Virus record (IMG/VR): IMGVR_UViG_3300032516_000178
Span: 1-25,742 of that record
Strand: one strand, 5' to 3'
Source of the DNA: a virus
Length of the DNA stretch: 25,742 nucleotides
Of the stretch, positions 19,985 through 25,742 are shown in pieces. Within the stretch, counting starts at the first letter, position 1. Each line of letters starts with the position of its first letter. Under the pieces are notes generated by a model, which saw only the letters and a program-made list of their open reading frames with translations, searched no databases and was not told where the DNA came from. The translations under genes and the position numbers were made by a program.

Positions 19985-20012
19985 GGCGGCGGGCCATTGA
20001 CGGCCCGCCGCC
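19985..20012. other. Strong hairpin after the major capsid gene
   Basis: GGCGGCGGGCC (19985-19995) and GGCCCGCCGCC (20002-20012) form a perfect 11-bp, nearly all-GC stem with a six-base loop. It lies in the 69-bp gap after the capsid stop, before the ribosome site of the first decoration-like gene. In this position it could partly terminate transcription or shield capsid mRNA from decay, giving more capsid than downstream products. No T-run follows. Confidence 0.6.
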
Positions 20013-20029
20013 CGTAACGGTCTTGAGTC

Positions 20030-21256
20030 TTACGCCATGATCATGTGCTTGATGGCGTCGGTCTGACCGAGGTCGCCGTCGACCCAGATCGCGTATCTGA
20101 ACGTCTGCTCGAAGTGGGTGAAGGCCACCGACGGGTCACGGTCGAAGACCATGCCGGGGCCGCTGTAGCGCACCCAGTAGTGGCTGAAGTCGCCGTAGAC
20201 GATGGGATGGTTGGCGGTGGCCACAGTCTCACCGCTCGCTTCCTCGTAGCAGGGGTTGCCGAGCAGACGGTCGGGCTCGTTGCCGACCGTGCTGGGGCTC
20301 CAGAGGTAGCGACCTTCGTCGTCCTTCATCTTGGCGAGGATGACGTAGGCGGTGGTGCTGAACAGCCAGGCGCAGGACGGGCTCATCCTGTAGCCGGGCA
20401 GCACGCTGAGCTTGAGCGAGATCAGTTCGTCGAAGGTGAACGTGCCGACCGCCGCGGCAGTGACGCCGAGCGTGGTGGTCGTGGTGGTCTTGCCGAACAC
20501 GCCCTGAGGCAGCGTGCCGGTGCCGGCACCGGCGGCGAGGCCAGCGGCGACGGAGGTGGCGATGGCGCGCCCGGCGAGGTCGCCGAGCAGGCTGGCGAAG
20601 TTGATGTCCGAAGACGCCAGCATTTCGTCTGCCACGGCGAAGAAGCCGTCATACCGCTGAGCACCCAGGGTCGTGCGGCCGAGGACGGGATCAGAGACAG
20701 TGGCGGCCGCACCTTCCGCGTGGGCCGAGGCGGCGGCATCGGTGGTCAGGTTCGGGATGTACATGATCTCGAAACCCGGCGTGCGGATGATCGAAGGATT
20801 CGCCTTGAGCAGCCCAGACTGGGCGTTCATGTGCATCTCGACGGTCTGCCACACCGGGTTCGCGAACGTGTACTTGCCGTAGATCGTGGTGTCGATGGTG
20901 GTCATGTCCGTGCGGTACTCAGGAGCGCCTATCGGCACCGTGAGCGTCTGCGTCTCACCCTTCATGAAGGCGCGGGCCGCGTCGCGCTGCACCTGCGCTT
21001 GGTCGGCTGGCACCGCGGGCGCCGTCTGGTAGCGGGCGCGCTCCTCCGACACGGAGGCTTCGGCGACGGCGAGATCCTGTTCCTTCTGGATCGCCTCGCG
21101 GTATACCCGCTCATCGGACATCGCCCGCTGGAAGGATTCGTCTGCCTCGGCGGAGAGGACGGGGTTGTCTCCCGCCTCCTCGACGATGCGGCGGCCTTCC
21201 TCGATCGCTTGGTTCCGCTTGTCAATGAGCAAGCGGATTCTGTCGCTGTTCTCCAT
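20030..21256 (-). CDS. Major capsid protein, HK97 fold (408 aa)
   Basis: The N-terminal 75 residues form a charged coiled coil (ENSDRIRLLIDKRNQAIEEG, then EADESFQRAMSDERVYREAI). This is the scaffold-like delta domain that the neighbouring protease normally removes. The HK97-type shell domain follows: ANPSIIRTPGFEIMYIPNLT, ALGDLAGRAIA-type helix, FTFDELISLKLSVLPGYR (spine helix region), WLFSTTAYVILAKMKDDEG, and the C-terminal VYGDFSHYWVRY with a final IWVDGDLGQTDAIKHMIM. ATG 21256 shares a base with the protease stop (TGATG) and has GAAAGG six bases upstream, so I prefer it to longer starts inside the protease gene. It should be the most abundant virion protein. Confidence 0.88.
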   Translation of the reverse strand: MENSDRIRLLIDKRNQAIEEGRRIVEEAGDNPVLSAEADESFQRAMSDERVYREAIQKEQDLAVAEASVSEERARYQTAPAVPADQAQVQRDAARAFMKGETQTLTVPIGAPEYRTDMTTIDTTIYGKYTFANPVWQTVEMHMNAQSGLLKANPSIIRTPGFEIMYIPNLTTDAAASAHAEGAAATVSDPVLGRTTLGAQRYDGFFAVADEMLASSDINFASLLGDLAGRAIATSVAAGLAAGAGTGTLPQGVFGKTTTTTTLGVTAAAVGTFTFDELISLKLSVLPGYRMSPSCAWLFSTTAYVILAKMKDDEGRYLWSPSTVGNEPDRLLGNPCYEEASGETVATANHPIVYGDFSHYWVRYSGPGMVFDRDPSVAFTHFEQTFRYAIWVDGDLGQTDAIKHMIMA

Positions 21257-21960
21257 CACGAGCCTTTCATTTGCTGACATTCGCCGAGCCAGAGCTTGGC
21301 TGCGTTCACGGGCGTAGCGCGCTTCGGCTCCGGCGGCAGGGCTTCGACGGGTGCCGTTTCCGGCGGCGCGTCGACGGGCTCTGCGGTGGCCGCATCGCGG
21401 GTGGTGAGCAGTTCGGTGATCGTCTCGGCTTCGGCGTCGATGCCGAGCGCCTTGGCGTAGCTGCGGACAGCGCGCTTCACGTCGACCAGGGTCTCGGGGT
21501 TCGCGCCCCACAGGACTGGCGAGCACTCCCACAGACGGACCTCGGTCAGCGTCCGGTGCGGCAGCTGGCCTTCGCGTTCCTCCCACTTGTCGCGTATGAC
21601 CTCGAAGCTGAACGAGGACTGGCGCACCTTCCCGGTGGCGATCTTGCGGTGGGCGCTTATGCCATCCGGGTCGAGCAGGTCGAGGTCGGCCTCGTAGTTC
21701 AGCGCGTGCTCATCGGTGTCGAAGCGCGCGGTGCCGCTGTCTTCGGTGCCGAGCACGCGGTTCGGATCGTGGCCGAGCACCACGGCGAGGCCGTCGTGCT
21801 CCTTGAGTGTTTTCGCGAAGGCGCGAGGGCTCACGGACTCGGTGAACCCGGCGACCTCGTACTCGTTGCCGAACACGGCACCCGTGCCGCGAATGGTCAC
21901 GGTGTTATCCGCGGCCGAGCGCACCTCAACGGGCGCAGTGACGATGCGCGTCTCAATCAC
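21256..21960 (-). CDS. Prohead protease, HK97 (S78/U35) family (234 aa)
   Basis: This serine protease matures the procapsid by cutting the capsid delta domain and itself. The conserved residues are visible: VVLGHDPNRVLG with His64, KVRQSSFSFEV with Ser116 in the 'S-F-x-F' motif, and LWECSPVLWGANP with Glu145. The fold region covers about residues 20-160; the rest is a helical, acidic and Pro-rich tail (TAEPVDAPPETAPVEALPPE), possibly a scaffold-like or self-cut portion. GTG 21960 overlaps the preceding stop by GTGA and has AGGAGG about eight bases upstream. Portal, protease and capsid in this order is the standard HK97-type head module. Confidence 0.9.
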   Translation of the reverse strand: MIETRIVTAPVEVRSAADNTVTIRGTGAVFGNEYEVAGFTESVSPRAFAKTLKEHDGLAVVLGHDPNRVLGTEDSGTARFDTDEHALNYEADLDLLDPDGISAHRKIATGKVRQSSFSFEVIRDKWEEREGQLPHRTLTEVRLWECSPVLWGANPETLVDVKRAVRSYAKALGIDAEAETITELLTTRDAATAEPVDAPPETAPVEALPPEPKRATPVNAAKLWLGECQQMKGS

Positions 21961-22208
21961 TTGGATGCCTCCTGTCTGACGATAGCCAGAGGTGTGTAGT
22001 GCTTGCAGGGCGCCGGCAGCGCGAGCACGAAGTTCTCCGCGTTCTGCACCACGGTCACGCCGTGCATTTCGAGGAACTTCTTCGAGCCGCAGATACCGTC
22101 CATGGCGACCACGACGTTAGCGCAGCAGCCGCCGCAGCCGACGCAGGGCTTCCCGCAGGTGAAGACGCGGCAGATGCGCGGGCGGTTCTCATAGTCACGG
22201 CAGGGCAA
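21957..22208 (-). CDS. Cysteine-rich metal-binding protein, YkgJ-like motifs in unusual order (83 aa)
   Basis: Nine cysteines occur in 83 residues: 3, 13, 18, 22, 25, 28, 29, 40 and 68. Residues 3-16 read CRDYENRPRICRVF and residues 22-29 CVGCGGCC. These match the two motifs of the YkgJ/UPF0153 zinc- or iron-chelating family (C-x-x-C-x-x-C-C and C-x-x-Y-x-x-R-P-x-x-C-R-x-F), but in reversed order. Later come CGSKKFLEMHG and PCKHYTP. TTG 22208 is chosen because the first motif begins directly after it; the ribosome site (AGG) is weak and the start overlaps the portal end by 14 bases, so coupling is likely. The frame runs open further upstream, but that part is Ala/Thr/Pro-rich shadow. The role is unknown; metal binding is likely. 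Confidence 0.6.
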   Translation of the reverse strand: MPCRDYENRPRICRVFTCGKPCVGCGGCCANVVVAMDGICGSKKFLEMHGVTVVQNAENFVLALPAPCKHYTPLAIVRQEASK

Positions 22209-23412
22209 CGGGAGCCTGGCCTGGGTCTGTGGACGGAACAACGAGCGACCCGTCCTCGCCAATCGGCGCGTAGCTGGTCTGCATGTAGCGGGCGTCGCCG
22301 CCCTTGTAGGGGTTCTGATTCTCGAGGCGGCGGATATCGTTGGGGCTGAAGGCGCCGTTGCGCACCATGGAGTCGTAGAACGAGGCGCGGGCGGCGCTGT
22401 CACCACGCATCAGGCCGTTGACCGTGAAGCGCGCCAAGTTCAGCGGGTCGCCGTACTGCACGAGGCGCGTGAGGGCGGCCTCGATGCGGACCAGCCAGGG
22501 GAGCAGGGTGTGCGTCACGAACATTGTCTGCTGCTGTTCGATGCCGGTGCCCCAGCTCGAATCCTTCTCGACGTCGGCGATCATGTGCGGCGGCACGCGG
22601 AACCAGCGCGCGACCTCGCTCACCTGGAACGAGCGCGTCTGCAAGAACTGCGCCTGTTCCTGCGTCATTGACATCGACTTGTACGTCGCGCCAGAGAGGA
22701 TTGCCACGCCCTGCGCATTCGCCGCCCCGCCGTGCTTGGCCGTGAATATCTCCCACATCTCCTTCGCCTCGGGCTGCGTCATGCCGGGCTGCGCCTCGAG
22801 GACGGCGGAGACCGTGGCGCCGTTGTGGTAGAAGGCGTTGCCGAAGGTCTCGGCCCCGAGGCCGAGGTCGATGGTCTGGCGGGCACATTCCACCGGTGAG
22901 AGGCCGCGAATGCTCCCCGGAAGCATGAGGCCGGGGATGTGGACGCACTGCTGCTGGGACAGGGTCTCGCCGCCCCATCTGTACGTGAGCGCATTCGTCG
23001 TCGGGTCGCGCTGGACGCTCACCACGCGCGGATCGAGTGGCCACAGTTCAAGGTACTCGCCGCTGCGAACAAGGCCCCAGAAGGCATTCCCGTCAAGCAG
23101 CAGGCTGGTCACCGTCTGCTGCACGAACTGCGGCCATGTGGACTCGGGGTTCGGGCGCTCCATCCAGTCGGGCGACTTCCCGGAAAAGCGGAGGTTCGGC
23201 GGGTAGTCCTTGTAGACACCGATGGGCAGGGTCATCACCGTCTCGCTGATGAGCGACACGGCGGCGTAGACGGCTGAGAACGTGAGCGCGGTCTCGTGGC
23301 TGATTGGCGTGGCCAAACTGAAGCCCGGGCTACCGCCCCATGAGAAGCCGCTATCGAATGGGGACGTGAACGGCGAACGCAGCGAACGCAGGGACCGTCC
23401 GATGAGGCTCAC
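22195..23412 (-). CDS. Portal protein, HK97 family (405 aa)
   Basis: The portal forms the dodecameric ring at one capsid corner through which DNA is packaged and the tail attached. The N-terminal core has TFSAVYAAVSLISETVMTLP and IGVYKDY. Next come PQFVQQTVTSLLLDGNAFW and YRWGGETLSQQQCVHIPGLM (typical portal strands), then ARQTIDLGLGAETFGNAFYH with NGATVSAVLE, and ARWFRVPPHMIADVEKDSSW (the conserved 'fgVPp.li' helix end). GTG 23412 overlaps the preceding TM-microprotein stop by GTGA. The C-terminal third (about 330-405) is helical and then disordered, Pro-rich. Length and motifs are normal for the family. Confidence 0.9.
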   Translation of the reverse strand: MSLIGRSLRSLRSPFTSPFDSGFSWGGSPGFSLATPISHETALTFSAVYAAVSLISETVMTLPIGVYKDYPPNLRFSGKSPDWMERPNPESTWPQFVQQTVTSLLLDGNAFWGLVRSGEYLELWPLDPRVVSVQRDPTTNALTYRWGGETLSQQQCVHIPGLMLPGSIRGLSPVECARQTIDLGLGAETFGNAFYHNGATVSAVLEAQPGMTQPEAKEMWEIFTAKHGGAANAQGVAILSGATYKSMSMTQEQAQFLQTRSFQVSEVARWFRVPPHMIADVEKDSSWGTGIEQQQTMFVTHTLLPWLVRIEAALTRLVQYGDPLNLARFTVNGLMRGDSAARASFYDSMVRNGAFSPNDIRRLENQNPYKGGDARYMQTSYAPIGEDGSLVVPSTDPGQAPVALP

Positions 23413-23576
23413 TCGGACGCCTTTCGCGGTCGGTCAATCAGAAAGGCTGCCGCCAGGCAGAGCGCGCCGGCGACTGTGATGGCTAGATAAGGATGGACAA
23501 GTCCAGCGAGCAGGATGAGCCCACCCGCCAGAAGCCCGGCGCCGGCGATGTCGAGCGCGATTGTGAGGTGGCGCAA
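23409..23576 (-). CDS. TTG-started two-span membrane microprotein (55 aa)
   Basis: A 55-codon frame begins with TTG 23576, preceded by GGAGGA at ideal spacing, and ends by overlapping the portal GTG (GTGA). The product is two hydrophobic segments (about residues 5-26, ALDIAGAGLLAGGLILLAGL, and 28-46, HPYLAITVAGALCLAAAFL) with a short His-Pro turn, and a charged end (IDRPRKASE). It is too short to be found by tools that need ATG/GTG starts. Small membrane genes between large terminase and portal exist in several siphophages without known function. Inner-membrane insertion is likely by sequence; the role is open. Confidence 0.65.
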   Translation of the reverse strand: MRHLTIALDIAGAGLLAGGLILLAGLVHPYLAITVAGALCLAAAFLIDRPRKASE

Positions 23577-23641
23577 GCAGCGTCCTCCGCGTTGACCGAC
23601 TCCATCGTGGGGGACGTCAAGCCTTTAGCCGGGGCCAATTT

Positions 23642-25240
23642 TCAGGCGGCGTCGAAACTGAAGGCGGCGGACTTCTTCACGGGTTCCTGCGGCGCCATGG
23701 CGCGCTCGAGGGCGATGAGCTGACTCGTGATCCCGTCGATGGAGTCCGGCGACTTCTTCTTGCTCGGCCGCATGGCCTCGTAGGGGTTCACCTCGGCGAC
23801 CACGTTCTGACTCATCCAGCGCATCGCCGGGTTGCCGCCGTGGTCGATGAGGTAGTCGACAAGCAGCTTCTCGTAGAGCCGGCAGGGAGCGTTCATCACG
23901 CTGGCGTACTGACTCACCTTCTCCATCACTAGCTTGTCCAGGTCGAACTCGTCAAGCAGCGTGATGATGTGCGGTGCGTGCCAGGGGTCGTAGCCGAGCG
24001 CCCGCACGTCGAAGGTGTGGCAGTCGGCGGCGATCTGCGCGGCCACGGCGCGGTAGTCCATGGAGGCGCCGGGAACGAGGTTGACGTAGCCGGCCTCAGC
24101 CCAGGAGCGGATGTCGTCACGCATCCGGGCGCGGCCGGCCAGCGAGCCTTCGGGAATCCAGAGGCGCGTGAGTACGTCGGCGCCGTCGTCCTCGTCGTGA
24201 GGGAACCACCACGAGAGGGCGGTGAAGTCCTTGGTGCTTGACAGGTCGAGACCGCCGAAGCAAGGCCGCCCGACGTTGCGCAGGGCGATGCGCTCGGGAC
24301 CGGACGACTGCCCGCAGGCGTCCCATGCGTCGATCGGCAACCAAGCCTCGTCGACGGTCACCCACTGATTGAGGCGCAGACGCAGGAAGGCGCGCTTGGC
24401 CGAGGGGATGCGCTGCGCCTGACGATGGGCGCGGCGGAAGTCTTCGATGTCGAGCACGCCGGCCTGCAGCATGGGATTGCAGGCGTACCAGGTGGCCTCA
24501 TCTTCCCAATCGGCGTCGGGCGGCGCGGCATAGATCTGCGCGAAGAACGAGGGGTCATCGGCGATTCCGGCGAGCACGTCGCGGGCGTACTCGTGCATGT
24601 CCCACGCGGGGCCGGTCTGGAAGGCGCCGGCGGTCGTGAGGATGAACAGCAGGGGCTGTTCGCGAGCGCCCATGCCCTCCTGGATCACGTCGAGCAGGTC
24701 GCGACTACGGTGGCGGTGCAGTTCGTCCACGGCGGCGGCGCTCGGGTTGATGCCGTCCTCGTAGTTGGCGTCCGACGAGAGCGCCTGATAGTAGGAGTCG
24801 AGGGCGGCGACATAGATGCGTTTGTCGCGGTCGTAGAGCTTGACCGGCTGGCCGCGGAACTTCGGGAAGAGGGCCGGCGAACGGCGCACCGAGGCGGCCA
24901 TGATCTTGTACATGCGGCCGGCTCCCTCACGAGTCGGCGCCCCCGTGTAGACCTCGCCGCCGTGTTCCTCTTCGTCGTAGAGGCATTTGAGCAGGCAGCC
25001 GGCGATGTCCGTCGTCTTGGAGTTCTTCTTTGGCACCTCACGGTAAATCGTGCGGTAGCGGCGGCGGCCGTCGGCGTTGAGGGTGCCGAAAACGGAGCGC
25101 AGGAAGGCGGCCTGGTCGGGCGTGGGAACGAAGGGGACCGGGCGGCCCTTGGTCAGGTAGAGGCGCTTGCAGAAGAAGAGAACTGCACGATCGCCGGCAG
25201 CCTTGCCGGGGTCGGGCCGGGCGCTCATAAAAGTCTTCAT
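23642..25240 (-). CDS. terL: Terminase large subunit (532 aa)
   Basis: The ATP-driven motor and headful or site-specific nuclease of DNA packaging. The ATPase half shows an adenine-side motif FVPTPDQAAFL (37-47), a Walker A-type loop VPKKNSKT (69-76), and a Walker B with acid pair AAAVDELH (Asp172, Glu173), followed by the coupling motif LLFILTTAG (197-205). The nuclease half begins near 325 with CFGGLDLSSTKDFTA (Asp332) and has a further acid in ALGYDPWHA (Asp418), the RuvC/RNase H-like arrangement. The start at ATG 25240 overlaps the small-subunit stop by ATGA. The length is normal. It belongs to the broad Terminase_1-type group usually paired with P27-like small subunits. Confidence 0.92.
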   Translation of the reverse strand: MKTFMSARPDPGKAAGDRAVLFFCKRLYLTKGRPVPFVPTPDQAAFLRSVFGTLNADGRRRYRTIYREVPKKNSKTTDIAGCLLKCLYDEEEHGGEVYTGAPTREGAGRMYKIMAASVRRSPALFPKFRGQPVKLYDRDKRIYVAALDSYYQALSSDANYEDGINPSAAAVDELHRHRSRDLLDVIQEGMGAREQPLLFILTTAGAFQTGPAWDMHEYARDVLAGIADDPSFFAQIYAAPPDADWEDEATWYACNPMLQAGVLDIEDFRRAHRQAQRIPSAKRAFLRLRLNQWVTVDEAWLPIDAWDACGQSSGPERIALRNVGRPCFGGLDLSSTKDFTALSWWFPHDEDDGADVLTRLWIPEGSLAGRARMRDDIRSWAEAGYVNLVPGASMDYRAVAAQIAADCHTFDVRALGYDPWHAPHIITLLDEFDLDKLVMEKVSQYASVMNAPCRLYEKLLVDYLIDHGGNPAMRWMSQNVVAEVNPYEAMRPSKKKSPDSIDGITSQLIALERAMAPQEPVKKSAAFSFDAA

Positions 25241-25740
25241 ACGGGCGGATTGCCGTCGAGGTCGCTGTCGTCGTCAGGCGGCAGCGGTTCTTCGCGACCG
25301 AGCCTCATGCGAGCCATCGGCGAGAGACCGAGGTCGGAGCGGTGACGCTGGAGGGACTGGCGCCACTGATTCAGCAGCATGGCGACGGGGTTCTTGACGG
25401 GGCCGTTCGCGCCCTCGACGACGAAGCCGCGGCAGCTCAGCTGGCGTTCGCACTGCAGCACGCGGGCATGGCAGAGGCAGTAGTCGACCACGCCGGTCGC
25501 ATCGGTCTTCGTGAGCATGCCGCGGCGCTCAAGCTCCATCACGGTGAGTTCCCATTCGGCGTGCGCGTCCTCGACGAGACGCTTCGTGTTGCGGCCCCCG
25601 AAGATGTGCCGCCAATCGGGCTCGCCGGGGTGGTATTCGGGCGGGGATTCGGGGACGAATGCGGGGCGATGACTCGGATCTTGGCCGCCCTTGACGACTC
25701 GCAGAGATGACGGCTTCTTCGCCGGTCCTCGGCTACCCAT
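25237..25740 (-). CDS. terS: Terminase small subunit, P27 family (167 aa)
   Basis: The N-terminus GSRGPAKKPSSLRVVKGG is characteristic of P27-type small terminases. A region with PPEYHPGEPDWRHIFGGRNT and a helical DNA-binding core follow (AEWELTVMELERRGMLTKTD, then DYCLCHARVLQCERQL), then GPVKNPVAMLLNQWRQSLQR. The C-terminus is acidic (PPDDDSDLDGNPPV), probably for contact with the large subunit. The protein recognises phage DNA for packaging and regulates the motor. ATG 25740 lies two bases from the window end, so the ribosome site cannot be seen; the family-typical N-terminus supports the start. Confidence 0.88.
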   Translation of the reverse strand: MGSRGPAKKPSSLRVVKGGQDPSHRPAFVPESPPEYHPGEPDWRHIFGGRNTKRLVEDAHAEWELTVMELERRGMLTKTDATGVVDYCLCHARVLQCERQLSCRGFVVEGANGPVKNPVAMLLNQWRQSLQRHRSDLGLSPMARMRLGREEPLPPDDDSDLDGNPPV

Positions 25741-25742
25741 CA

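Noticed and set aside
21257-21586. N-terminal extension of the major capsid protein up to 21586
   Set aside because: It lies inside the protease gene in another frame and is Arg/Pro-rich. ATG 21256 has a ribosome site and overlaps the protease stop as elsewhere in the operon.
22209-22406. N-terminal extension of the cysteine-rich protein
   Set aside because: The upstream part overlaps the portal gene and reads as Ala/Thr/Pro/Arg shadow. The cysteine motifs begin only after TTG 22208.
23577-23641. Promoter in the gap after the large terminase (TTGACG present)
   Set aside because: No acceptable -10 element lies 16-18 bases downstream of the TTGACG on the minus strand.
1-25742. tRNA genes, integrase, attachment sites, insertion sequences
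   Set aside because: I saw no tRNA cloverleaf with a CCA-adjacent acceptor stem, no recombinase catalytic motif and no transposase or flanking inverted repeats.

Overview
The window looks like the late (structural and lysis) half of a tailed, siphovirus-type phage or prophage from a high-GC host. GTG and TTG starts are frequent, Shine-Dalgarno sites are strong, and most genes overlap by ATGA, GTGA or TGATG. The P27-type small terminase, HK97-type portal, protease and capsid, and an r1t-like holin would fit an actinobacterial host. That is inference: nothing here identifies the species, and no integrase or attachment site is visible.

Almost everything is one leftward (minus strand) late operon, read from right to left. 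Packaging and head: small terminase, large terminase, a TTG-started membrane microprotein, portal, a cysteine-rich protein, prohead protease and major capsid protein. A perfect 11-bp hairpin follows the capsid gene. Then come four small related beta-rich proteins, candidate head decoration, one of which carries an inserted domain. Neck: a connector with an N-terminal IPT/TIG domain, then a tail-terminator candidate. Tail: tail tube protein, HK97 gp10-like protein, tail assembly chaperones expressed through a textbook -1 slippery heptamer (CCCTTTA), a short tape measure (491 aa), a small distal-tail candidate, a 615-aa protein with three IPT/TIG domains, two microproteins and a hub-like 563-aa protein.

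Next come a single-span membrane protein, a cysteine-rich protein, an N-acetylmuramoyl-L-alanine amidase, and the adsorption proteins: a 293-aa duplicated-domain protein, a 1074-aa fibre with 6 + 10 near-identical 23-26-residue repeats around a globular domain, and a 110-aa beta protein. After a 213-bp gap with two GC-rich hairpins, a lysis cassette follows: a secreted transglycosylase-like enzyme, a 30-aa membrane peptide, a 64-aa helix-turn-helix protein and a two-span holin.

The left 1.6 kb differs. A rightward lipoprotein gene (DUF4352-like) is convergent with the late operon, with a hairpin in between. It has its own candidate promoter and palindrome and looks like a moron or lysogenic-conversion gene. 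Divergent from it lies a leftward helix-turn-helix gene, whose stop codon sits inside a consensus -35 box for the next membrane-protein gene. This segment is visibly more AT-rich than the rest.

The most unusual points are the split repeat fibre, the domain insertion in the decoration-protein family, the cysteine-rich protein with YkgJ-like motifs in permuted order, IPT/TIG domains in both the neck and a tail protein sharing a 33-nt identical stretch, and a DNA-binding gene inside the lysis cassette.
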